From: an uncultured Prevotella sp.
Lineage (GTDB): Bacteria; Bacteroidota; Bacteroidia; Bacteroidales; Bacteroidaceae
Reading direction: 5' to 3'
Length of the DNA: 64,000 nt
Assembly: GCA_902495455.1 (NCBI GenBank)
Contig: CABUXJ010000011.1
Span: 1-64,000 of the forward strand
How positions within the stretch are numbered: position 1 is the stretch's first letter; each line of letters starts with the position of its first letter. The notes under the pieces were generated by a model, which saw nothing but the letters and a program-made list of their open reading frames with translations, did no database searches and had not been told where the DNA came from. This document shows, piece after piece, positions 25,391-33,600 of this stretch. A program made the translations under genes and the position numbers.

Positions 25391-25660
25391 GATGCAAATT
25401 TACAATGAATAGTCTCTCCATAATGTCATTTTTAAGTCCAAAAACATCAAATATTGATAGTTTTTGACTTATATCAAGAACTTTATGAAAGCGTGCCTGC
25501 CGTCATGCCAGTTTATGGCTTCATCCTCCATTTGGAATGATGGCGATGTGATGTATGCAGAGAGCAGATTCCCGAGTGGAGAGACTGCAGCTTCAGAGTA
25601 TGATATATGTTTACAAAATCACATTCGGTAAATTGCTCGAAGATTTGCGCTTTTGATGGT

Positions 25661-25971
25661 CGGGAGGGCCTTAAAGGCTATCGACGGCCCCCTCCGGCTC
25701 CCCCAAGGGGGGAGAGACCTGCGGCTTCAAACGACCCTTTTTGGCCCTTACGGCCTTTCTGATGCGCAAAAGTTCGCGAGTTTTTGATTGCCTTTTTTGA
25801 CCCCAAAAGCGCTCGTTTTCGTGCAATAGCGGCCCCGCGGGGTTACAACGGCGTGCCCGTTGGGTTGCAACGGGTCTGCCGTTGCAGTGCAATAAGGGCC
25901 CCATTGCAACCCCGCGGGGCCCTTACGGGAAGCCCAAGCTCCCCTTTTGGGAGAGTCAGAGGGGGCCGCCC
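25661..25971. repeat. GC-rich composite palindrome, family A copy 2
   Basis: Outer inverted words cggccccctccggctccccc (from 25684) and ccccttttgggagag...gagggggccg (to about 25969) enclose inner arms ggccccgcggggtt (25831-25844) and aaccccgcggggcc (about 25908-25921), with further gcaacggg/ccgttgc words between. The vocabulary is shared with copies near 14951 and 60959. Confidence 0.7.
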
Positions 25972-26267
25972 GTTTGTAAGTAACTGTATGACAGCGTTTT
26001 GCAAAAATGCCGATTTCCCATCGGAAAAACAGTCCTGATTTTGACCTTCATGAGATTTGAAAATTTGGGGACGCGGCGGAATTTTTTCAGAAAGTGCCTC
26101 TGAATTTAGGCTTTAAATTCGGAATTTTTCTGACAAATATCACATCTTTTTTCCTCACGTCCGTTCCTACCCGCAACAGGGTTCCTACCATTATATATAT
26201 GGTGTCGCATGCAATATGACAACAAACCTTTATGACTATCAAAAAAAACATAATAAACAATCAAAGA

Positions 26268-26299
26268 TTTGCGGGAAAGGTAGAAAATGAGTATTTTTG
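26268..26299 (+). promoter_or_regulatory. promoter TTTG-N20-TATTTTTG of the glutathione peroxidase gene
   Basis: TTTG 26268-26271 and TATTTTTG 26292-26299; leader about 45 bases to ATG 26349. The in-frame ATG at 26232 lies upstream of this promoter and is rejected. Confidence 0.7.
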
Positions 26300-26348
26300 T
26301 CTCACAAACGAATTTGATTTTTATCACGTAACAATAAGAAAACAAGTT

Positions 26349-26903
26349 ATGAAAACTGTTTATGATTTCTCTGTCAAGGACAGAAAAGGCAAGGATGTGT
26401 CACTCAAGGAGTATTCGAATGAGGTCCTGCTCATCGTGAACACCGCTATCAAATGCGGATTTACACCGCAATATGAGGAGCTGGAGAAACTGTATCAGAA
26501 ATATCACAGCCGCGGATTTGAAATCCTCGACTTCCCATGCAACCAGTTCGGGCAGCAGGCTCCCGGCACCGACGACTCCATCCACAGCTTCTGCAAACTG
26601 AACTACGGCACGGAATTTCCACGTTTCAAGAAGCTCAAGGTCAACGGTGACGACGCCGACCCGCTCTACAAGTTTCTCAAAGAGCAGAAGGGTTTTGCCG
26701 GTTGGGACATGAGCCACCCGATAGCACCGGTGCTCGACGACATGCTGTCAAAGGAGGATCCGGACTACAAGCAGAAACCGGACATCAAGTGGAACTTCAC
26801 CAAGTTCCTGACCAACAAGTTCGGCATGGTCGTGGCACGATTCGAACCGACGGAAAAAATCGAGAATATCGAAAAACAGATAGAGGAACTGCTCGGGAAG
26901 TGA
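26349..26903 (+). CDS. glutathione peroxidase-family thiol peroxidase
   Basis: 184 residues, cytoplasmic. Peroxidatic Cys in NTAIKCGFTPQY (near residue 37), the conserved FPCNQFGQQ (Gln site) and IKWNFTKFL (Trp-Asn of the catalytic tetrad). Cysteine rather than selenocysteine is used, as in most bacteria, and such enzymes usually take electrons from thioredoxin. That fits the thioredoxin reductase gene 126 bases downstream on the same strand. It reduces hydrogen peroxide or lipid hydroperoxides. The stop TGA at 26901 is the first base triplet of a 'tgaagagtgaagag' repeat. Confidence 0.92.
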   Translation: MKTVYDFSVKDRKGKDVSLKEYSNEVLLIVNTAIKCGFTPQYEELEKLYQKYHSRGFEILDFPCNQFGQQAPGTDDSIHSFCKLNYGTEFPRFKKLKVNGDDADPLYKFLKEQKGFAGWDMSHPIAPVLDDMLSKEDPDYKQKPDIKWNFTKFLTNKFGMVVARFEPTEKIENIEKQIEELLGK

Positions 26904-27025
26904 AGAGTGAAGAGTGAAAAGTGAAGAATCCCTGTGTCCGGTTCCGTGGCATGGTTCAGTCTGTCAGCGATGGCACGGGCACGGAGAGAATAATAATTAA
27001 TAATTCAGAATTAAGAATTTTAGGA
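26901..27025. repeat. gaagagtgaag repeat tract, family D partial copy
   Basis: Starts at the stop codon of the peroxidase gene (tgaagagtgaagagtgaaaa) and ends in an AT-rich aattaataattcagaattaa stretch just before trxB. It has no clear full palindrome, so it may be a degraded copy. Confidence 0.5.
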
Positions 27026-27029
27026 ACTA

Positions 27030-27983
27030 ATGAGCGATAATAGAGAACACGTCCGCTGTCTCATCGTGGGCAGCGGTCCTGCCGGCTACACGGCAGCCAT
27101 ATATGCGTCAAGAGCCAACTTGCAGCCAGTGGTCTACAGCGGTCTGCAGCCCGGCGGTCAGCTCACGCAGACGACGATTGTCGAAAACTTCCCCGGCTAT
27201 CCGCAAGGTGTCGACGGCAATCAGATGATGATGGACCTGCGCGAACAGGCGGAGCACTTCGGTGCCGACATCCGCGACGGCGAGATCGTCAAGGCCGACC
27301 TGTCCAAGGCACCCTACGTCCTGACCGTCGAGGACGGAAAAGAGGTGGAGGCCGACACCGTCATCATCGCCACCGGAGCATCGGCCATGTATCTCGGACT
27401 TGACGATGAGCGCAAATACAACGGTCAGGGCGTCTCGGCCTGTGCCACATGCGACGGTTTCTTCTACCGCAAAAAGGTGGTCGCCGTGGTCGGCGGCGGC
27501 GACACGGCCTGTGAGGAGGCCATCTATCTGGCCAGCCTCGCCAAAAAGGTCTACATGATTGTGCGCAAACCCTATCTGCGCGCCTCCAAAGTGATGCAGA
27601 AGCGGGTGATGAATACCGAAAACATCGAGATTCTCTTTGAGCACAACACCGTCGGTCTCTACGGCGAAAACGGTGTCGAAGGCGCTCACCTCGTCCGCCG
27701 CAAGGGCGAACCGGACGAAGAGATGGTCGACATCGCCATCGACGGCTTCTTCCTCGCCATCGGTCACAAGCCCAACAGTGACGTCTTCCGCGAGTGGCTC
27801 GACACTGACGAAGTGGGATATCTGAAGAAGATTGACGGCACACCGAAAACAAAAATACCCGGTGTCTTCGTTGCCGGCGACGTGGCCGACCCCGTCTACC
27901 GTCAGGCCATCACCTCGGCCGCAACCGGATGTCAGGCTGCCATCGAGGCCGAACGATACCTCACTTTGTTAAGTGAAGAGTGA
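27030..27983 (+). CDS. trxB: thioredoxin-disulfide reductase
   Basis: 317 residues; cytoplasmic FAD flavoprotein that reduces thioredoxin with NADPH. FAD motif VGSGPAGYTAAIYASRA near the N-terminus, redox-active CATCDG (near residues 138-143), NADPH motif VGGGDTACEEAIYLA and C-terminal FVAGDVADPVYRQAITSAATGCQAAIEAERY are all in place. The last three codons (SEE) and the TGA stop come from a family D repeat that begins at the end of the gene, so the C-terminus has been altered by the repeat. Pairs functionally with the upstream peroxidase. Confidence 0.95.
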   Translation: MSDNREHVRCLIVGSGPAGYTAAIYASRANLQPVVYSGLQPGGQLTQTTIVENFPGYPQGVDGNQMMMDLREQAEHFGADIRDGEIVKADLSKAPYVLTVEDGKEVEADTVIIATGASAMYLGLDDERKYNGQGVSACATCDGFFYRKKVVAVVGGGDTACEEAIYLASLAKKVYMIVRKPYLRASKVMQKRVMNTENIEILFEHNTVGLYGENGVEGAHLVRRKGEPDEEMVDIAIDGFFLAIGHKPNSDVFREWLDTDEVGYLKKIDGTPKTKIPGVFVAGDVADPVYRQAITSAATGCQAAIEAERYLTLLSEE

Positions 27984-28096
27984 AGAGTGAAGAACGAAGA
28001 ATTTGCTGCCGCCGTTCAAACGTTGCCTCAATATTGTAACAACGTGGGAACGGCGGCAGCAAATTCTTCGTTCTTCACTCTTCATTCTTCATTTAA
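27970..28096. repeat. palindromic element family D, between trxB and the HAD gene
   Basis: Inverted arms built of aagtgaagagtgaagagtga...ttgctgccgcc (27970-28013) and ggcggcagcaaattcttcgttcttcac... (28049-28096), with a loop containing a weaker inverted pair (gttcaaacgttg / cgtgggaac). It contributes stop codons to both flanking convergent genes. Confidence 0.8.
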
Positions 28097-28721
28097 TAAG
28101 AAGTAGTTCCCCGAAATCGTCTATCAGAAAGTCGGCGTCTGCGAGACTTTCGCGTGTACCGTTGCCATACGTCACGCCGCAAGTCTTCGCTCCGGCACGT
28201 CGCCCCATCTCTATGTCAAACACCGTGTCACCGACCACCAAAGCCTCGTCGGCCCTGCATCCGACATGACGGAGGATGTCCAGCACCATGTCCGGAGCCG
28301 GCTTCGCGTGCTCCACGTCAGAGACCGCCACGACACGGGAGATATATTGCTCCAGCTTCATGTCACGAAGAAAGCCCAACAGTGTGTCACGGCCACGGCT
28401 GCTGGCGATCGCCAGTGTCACACCGCGGCCATACAGCTCCTCTATCGTCTCACGGACATGAGGAAACATCGGAACGGCTCCCGGCACATTGTTCAAGTCA
28501 AACAGTCTCCGGTAGACATCCGCACACTTATGCCCCATCTCCTCTGTCATCGGCATGAGACTTCTGAAACCTTCGTGCAACGGCAACCCTATCGTCGCCA
28601 CACATTCCGCATCAGAACGCTGCGGAAGCCCCAGCTCCGCTATGGTCTGCTGCATCGTCTTCACAATCACGGCGCGGGTGTCCCCCAACGTCCCGTCAAA
28701 ATCAAGTATTATTGTCTTCAT
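28089..28721 (-). CDS. HAD-superfamily phosphatase (phosphoglycolate phosphatase-like)
   Basis: 210 residues from ATG 28721. HAD motif I DFDGTLGDTR (nucleophile Asp and general acid Asp), motif II IASSRGR, a motif III lysine in DVEHAKPAPDM, and motif IV VVGDTVFDIEMGRRAG. The helical cap between motifs I and II matches the Gph/PGMB subgroup, so it acts on small phosphorylated metabolites. Substrate unknown. The upstream extension of the frame runs through a palindromic repeat and is rejected. The last codons and stop (ATT AAA TGA) overlap the family D repeat. Confidence 0.88.
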   Translation of the reverse strand: MKTIILDFDGTLGDTRAVIVKTMQQTIAELGLPQRSDAECVATIGLPLHEGFRSLMPMTEEMGHKCADVYRRLFDLNNVPGAVPMFPHVRETIEELYGRGVTLAIASSRGRDTLLGFLRDMKLEQYISRVVAVSDVEHAKPAPDMVLDILRHVGCRADEALVVGDTVFDIEMGRRAGAKTCGVTYGNGTRESLADADFLIDDFGELLLIK

Positions 28722-28738
28722 ATCTTTTGTTTTAAGTT

Positions 28739-28840
28739 TTCGTAGAGGGAGGAATGAGGAGGGAGGAGTGAGAAATGTTCCCGAAGAAACATTCCAGAAG
28801 AAACATTCCCAAAAAGACATTCCTCACTCCTCCCTCCACG
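28739..28840. repeat. palindromic element with ggaggagtgag arms
   Basis: Arms gagggaggaatgaggaggga... and ctcactcctccctcc enclose three near-copies of gaagaaacattccc-type words. It lies between the symporter stop and the HAD start and contains the symporter's TGA. It is like family D in position and purine-rich arms but has a different sequence. Confidence 0.65.
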
Positions 28841-30263
28841 AGATTTCCCGATTACCACGAGCCATCCACAACCCCGCGAACGTCAGCATGCCGTTCAGCA
28901 GCAGCAGCTCGTAACCGAAATGATAGCCCCACGCGGCGACGGCAACCTTGTCGAGCACGAAGCACAGCAATGGCGAGGCGATGGCGACGTAGGGCACATA
29001 TTTGTCCCGCACACTGCGTCGCGTCAGCAATCCGAAGGCAAACAGACCGAGCAGTGGGCCGTAGGTATATGACACTAATATATAAATGGCGTCAATCACA
29101 CTCGTCGAGTTTACCAGCCGGAACAGCAGGATGAACACCACAAACAGCACGCAGAAGCCCACATGGACACGCCTGCGCAAACGTTCGTCGTCCTCTCGGC
29201 GGCGAATGTCAACGCAATAGCTCGTCGTCAGCGATGTCAGCGCCGAGTCGGCACTGCTGAACGACGCCGCCACGATGCCGATAGTGAAAAGCACGACAAC
29301 GGCCGTGCCAAGACTGCCCGTAGCCGCGAACATCGGCAGCAGCTCGTCACCCGAAGCCGGCAGCACCACACCCTCGCGCCCGGCCAGCATCACGAGCAGC
29401 ACACCGAGCGAGAGCAGCAGCAGATTGGCCGGCACGAAGGCGAAGCCATACGTACAGACATCTTTCTGAGCCTCGCGCAGAGTCTTGCACGTCAGGTTCT
29501 TCTGCATCATGTCCTGATCCAGTCCAGTCATCACGATGACAACGAATATGCCGCTTATGAACTGCTTCCAGAAGTTTTGCGTCGACACCCAGTCGTCCAT
29601 GACCAGCACACGGCTCATCGGCGAAGCGGCCACTGCCGAGACGGCTTCACCGACTCCCATGTCCAACGCACGGGCCACACCGACAAAGATCAACACGAGC
29701 GACGTGAAGAGACATGCCGTCTGCAGCGTGTCGGTCCACACGAGTGTCTTAATGCCGCCGCGATAGGTATAAAGCCATATCAGCGCCACCATCAGCGGCA
29801 CGGTCACTTCAAACGGTACACCGACGGCGTCCAAAACAAATCTCTGGAGAATAATACAGACGACATAGAACTTCACCGCCGCACCTGCCAGCTTTGACAA
29901 TAGGAAAAATGACGCGCCCGTGCGATAGGCCCGCGGCCCGAGACGGGCACCGAGATAAGTATAAATGGTTGTAAGATTGTGGCGATAATAAAGTGGCAGC
30001 AACAAAAACGCCACGGCAAAATAGCCGGGAATGAAGCCCATACACATCTGCAGATATGTCATGTCCGTCTTCATCACCATGCCCGGCACCGACACGACCG
30101 TCACTCCGCTTATCGACGCGCCGACCATACCGAACGCCACCATATACCACGGCGACCGGCGGTCAGCCCTATAAAAAGTCTCGTTTGTCGCCCGTCGCCC
30201 AGTAATCCGGCTCACGCCAAACAGTATGACGAAATAGACGAGCACTGTCAGAATGATTATCAT
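28824..30263 (-). CDS. sodium:solute symporter family transporter
   Basis: 479 residues from ATG 30263, with about 13 hydrophobic helices of the SSS (LeuT-fold) family. Recognisable parts: LVYFVILFGVSRITGRRA at the start, MVGASISGVTVVSVPGMV (the unwound first core helix), TYLGARLGPRAYRTGAS, and SFSSADSALTSLTTSYCVD (the Na-site helix region). It imports a small solute (sugar, amino acid or sialic acid-type) with sodium; the substrate cannot be read. The -7 box lies only 4 bases before the ATG. The C-terminal WREE and the TGA are inside a palindromic repeat. Confidence 0.88.
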   Translation of the reverse strand: MIIILTVLVYFVILFGVSRITGRRATNETFYRADRRSPWYMVAFGMVGASISGVTVVSVPGMVMKTDMTYLQMCMGFIPGYFAVAFLLLPLYYRHNLTTIYTYLGARLGPRAYRTGASFFLLSKLAGAAVKFYVVCIILQRFVLDAVGVPFEVTVPLMVALIWLYTYRGGIKTLVWTDTLQTACLFTSLVLIFVGVARALDMGVGEAVSAVAASPMSRVLVMDDWVSTQNFWKQFISGIFVVIVMTGLDQDMMQKNLTCKTLREAQKDVCTYGFAFVPANLLLLSLGVLLVMLAGREGVVLPASGDELLPMFAATGSLGTAVVVLFTIGIVAASFSSADSALTSLTTSYCVDIRRREDDERLRRRVHVGFCVLFVVFILLFRLVNSTSVIDAIYILVSYTYGPLLGLFAFGLLTRRSVRDKYVPYVAIASPLLCFVLDKVAVAAWGYHFGYELLLLNGMLTFAGLWMARGNREISWREE

Positions 30264-30267
30264 AATG

Positions 30268-30275
30268 CAAAGATA
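30268..30275 (-). promoter_or_regulatory. -7 box TATCTTTG immediately upstream of the symporter start
   Basis: Minus-strand TATCTTTG ends 4 bases before the ATG at 30263, so the transcript is probably leaderless. This decides the start against the in-frame upstream codon at 30305. Confidence 0.6.
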
Positions 30276-30323
30276 ACAAAAAACCCTCAGAGCAATATGC
30301 TCCAAGGGCAGTTTCAGTTGTTG

Positions 30324-30395
30324 TAGTCGATAGGGGAATCGAACCCCTATGCCAAGATTGAGAATCTTGTATCCTAACCATTAGATGAATCGACC
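30324..30395 (-). tRNA. tRNA-Glu (anticodon CUC)
   Basis: Folds into a 72-base cloverleaf: acceptor GGTCGAT/ATCGACT (G-U at the end), D-arm with AATGGTTA loop, anticodon stem CAAGA/TCTTG with loop TTCTCAA (anticodon CTC), T-arm AGGGG TTCGATT CCCCT, discriminator A. CCA is not encoded. It reads GAG codons. Confidence 0.9.
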
Positions 30396-30552
30396 ATTAT
30401 GTTTTTGCTTCACCTCGCGAACACCGCCGCAAGACTTCATCGCTCAAATGCGGTGCAAAGGTAATATATTTATTCCTTTCCCGCAAATTTTTCATAAATA
30501 AATTAAGCATTTCTGCCGATTATGAAAGATTATGAAAGAAACGGTATTAAAA

Positions 30553-30632
30553 TATTGGTGTCCGGTAAAACTGATTTCCATGTTGCAGGTATCAATCTGC
30601 AGCATGGAAATCAGTTTTGCCGGACACCAATA
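30553..30632 (-). terminator. 80-base near-perfect hairpin after the GH81 gene
   Basis: 36-base arms (30553-30588 and 30597-30632) with two mismatches and an 8-base loop, 14 bases past the GH81 stop. Probably a transcription terminator or mRNA 3'-end stabiliser for the glucan locus; it has no long T run. Confidence 0.6.
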
Positions 30633-30646
30633 ATCAGATATCCGTA

Positions 30647-33600
30647 TCATCTGACGAGCTTCCGCCCGCCGACGATATATATCCCTTTCGGCAGCTGGGA
30701 TATTCGCGCGTTGCGCATCAGCAGACGGCCGTCGATGGAATAGACATCCGCATGCTGCGGCAGAACCGTGGGAGAAGAGATTGACGATGGACCTGTGATG
30801 CGGCGCGTGCCATAGACCTCAAACTCATAGATACTGTAGCCGTAGTCCATGTTGCGCTTCACGCCCTGCATGCGGACGAAGCGGGCCGGCGTCTCCGTGA
30901 AGCTGACCGTCTCCTCCTTCGGGCTGTCCTTGACCGTCTTCACCGTCTGCCACATCTCGCCGTCCGTAGAAACCTGCAGCTTATATTCCGAGGCACGGGC
31001 GTCCTGCCAGAACATCCTCACGCGGTCAATGGAATAGACAGCCTCAAGGTCGACCGTGATGCTCTGGTTGTCCTTCACCTCCTGCGTATAGCCGTCGCCC
31101 CAGATGCTTCCCCAGCGCGTTTCCATGTTGCCGTCGGTGGAATAGCGAGCGTCCATGCCGTCGTTCTCGCTGCTCGTCGCCACGGCCGGACGATGGAGCG
31201 CAAGGTTTATGTCGCTGAAGTTGCGGGCCTCAACGTATGCCGTGTCCACCGCCACACCGTCGATGGCAATCAGCGCGTAGCGTCCCGGAGCGGTGAACGA
31301 GAGCGTCATGGCCTCAATGTCCAGCGCGCCGTCGGTGGTCGGACTCATGATTCTGTCATCGTCGTACGTACACAGACGGTATTCGACATTCGCCGGATTG
31401 ACCGTCATCGGCTCGCCGAACTGGTTCTTCACACCCACCTCAACGGCATAGGTCTCGCCGACAGCCACCTGTCCCGTGCGGGGAGTCAGCGTGATGGAGC
31501 CGGCGAAAAGAGCCTCCTCCACGGGCACTGTCTTGTCGACACGCAGGTCGCCGAGCGTTGCCGTCACCGTTGCCTTCGGATAGACGCGCGGCGTGAACGT
31601 GCCGTCGGCCGTGATGCGGCCGTCCTTGCTCGACCAGCGCGGGCTGACCTCCGTCCAGCGTCCGCCGACGGTATAGCCCTTGATTGTCATCCGACAAGGC
31701 TCATACTGATGGAGCACATCCGCTTCCGACGCAATCTTCACGCCCAGCAACTCGTCGTCGCCGGCGTCGGTATAGGCTCCGAAGACCTGAAGCTCATAGA
31801 TTGATATTCCCCAAGCGTCGCTCTTTCTCTTCAGACATTCAATCTTCACGTGGCGCGCCTCACGGTCGCCGAGCATGATCTCGTCCCGGCCGCCCGTCGT
31901 CGCCACGCGCTCAGCCTCCGTCCATGTCGCGCCATCGGCCGAAACCATCACGCGGTATTCAGAGGCGAACGCCGCCTCCCAGTCCACGCACACCTTATAT
32001 ATACGAGCCTGTCGGCCGAGGTCGACGCTGAGCCACTGGCCGTCCTCCTTCAGGCTGGCCCATCGTGTCTTCGCGCTGCCGTCGACGGCCATCGCCGCGC
32101 TCTGGGTCATGTCGTTCTCGTTGCCGCTCGACGTCGCCGTGCGGTTCAACGCCAGATTGACCATAGCCAGCTCCGCGCGCGGGTCTTCCTCTGCCGGGGC
32201 GTCAGGCGTGATTTCCTTCACCGCCTTCGACTCCATTCCGCTGACGGCCATGCTGCGGGCAGCCACCGTCAGACGCGTGCCGTCGGAGAATGTCACCGTC
32301 TGCGCCTCATCCTTCGGGTTGAACGCCATATAGGTCAGCGTTCCGTCAGCCTTACGGTAAACGCGCGCCGTGGGCATGTCGGCGTGGATGGTCCAATCGA
32401 TGTCACCGTGAGACAGATGCGAGTGGGTCACGAAATAGGTTATGCCATTCGTGTCGTAACTCTTGATTTCCGGCTCGCCGGCCTCCCAGCATAGGTCGAA
32501 TATGCGTGCGGCCTCCTCCGGGTCGGAACGCTGAAGATACGACAGCGCCACGTTGCCCCAGCCGCCGGAGTTGCCAAGATAGCCGTCCTTCGTCTTCTCC
32601 GACTCCAGCCATCCGCCGATGCGGCGGTCGCTCCACATGCGGCCGTAGTCCCACGCAGCGTATGCCTTGTCCTCCGAGAGATAGTCGAGAGCCGGCGAGA
32701 CGGGCATCCACTGTATGCCCTGCATGAAGATGGCGTCATAGCCGAAGTATGTCCACCAGCCCACACCGTGGCAGGTCAGGTTCGAGTTGTACGGCGGCGT
32801 GTTGCCCTCGCCGTCGCGGAAGATGGAGTAAGGGATGTTATAGTCGTCGGACGTCTGCGTGTGATAGCCCTCGCCGCCCGTGGCCGGGTCACTGTGACGG
32901 TCAAACCAGTATTCGGCCGTTCCGCGGGCCTCCGACAGCCATCCGAACAGTCCGGCGTCGCGCATCTCGTCGTCACCCAGCGCCACACCGAGCATATAGA
33001 CACCGCCCCAGCCCTGCATGGCCTCCGACGTCGACTCCTGGCCATTGCCGTTGTCGTCGCCCATACCGCCGGCGAAGGAGTGGCCCGCCCACGGGTCGAA
33101 CGTACGGAAGAGCGGGAAGCGCGTGTCCGTGCGGTCCCAGTTGGCGTAGTCCTTGGCTATGAGCGTCACCATGTCGCCGTAGTTGTTGCGGAAGTCGTCG
33201 TCCACCAGTGCCAGCAGCGCGGCGGCGTAGGTGAAGTAGCCGTAGTGGAAGTGGTGGTCGTTGAACGTGTCCGAGTCATAGCTCGTGCTGTAACCGACCA
33301 TCGCGCCCCAACGGTCATAGCGCGCAAAGAAGAAGTTCTTCTCGCCCGGCGTGTATGTCATCCAGTTGACCAGCGCCGCTTTCAGCTTGTCACGGCACTG
33401 GCGGAACAGCTCCGTCTGACCCATCTCGCGGGCGAACATCATGTTGAGCGCCATCTGCGTCAGACCCTTGCCGCCCCAATAGGTGTCGGCGCCGAAGCTG
33501 CCGTTGGCTGCGTATGACGAAAGCATCTCCATCATCCGGTCCTCGCGGTAGGGATGTTCGCGACTGTCGCCGGCCACGGGAACGGCATAATATGGCAGCA

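Larger units (their letters stand above)
25034..26348. other. 1.3 kb region without protein genes
   Basis: Holds the rpmE2 terminator, a possible minus-strand small RNA with its own terminator (25152-25390), an AT-rich spacer, a GC-rich composite palindrome (25661-25971) and the promoter and leader of the glutathione peroxidase gene. No open frame here has recognisable protein character. Confidence 0.6.

Noticed and set aside
26349..26903. Selenoprotein glutathione peroxidase
   Set aside because: The active-site codon is TGC (Cys); no in-frame TGA before the normal stop.
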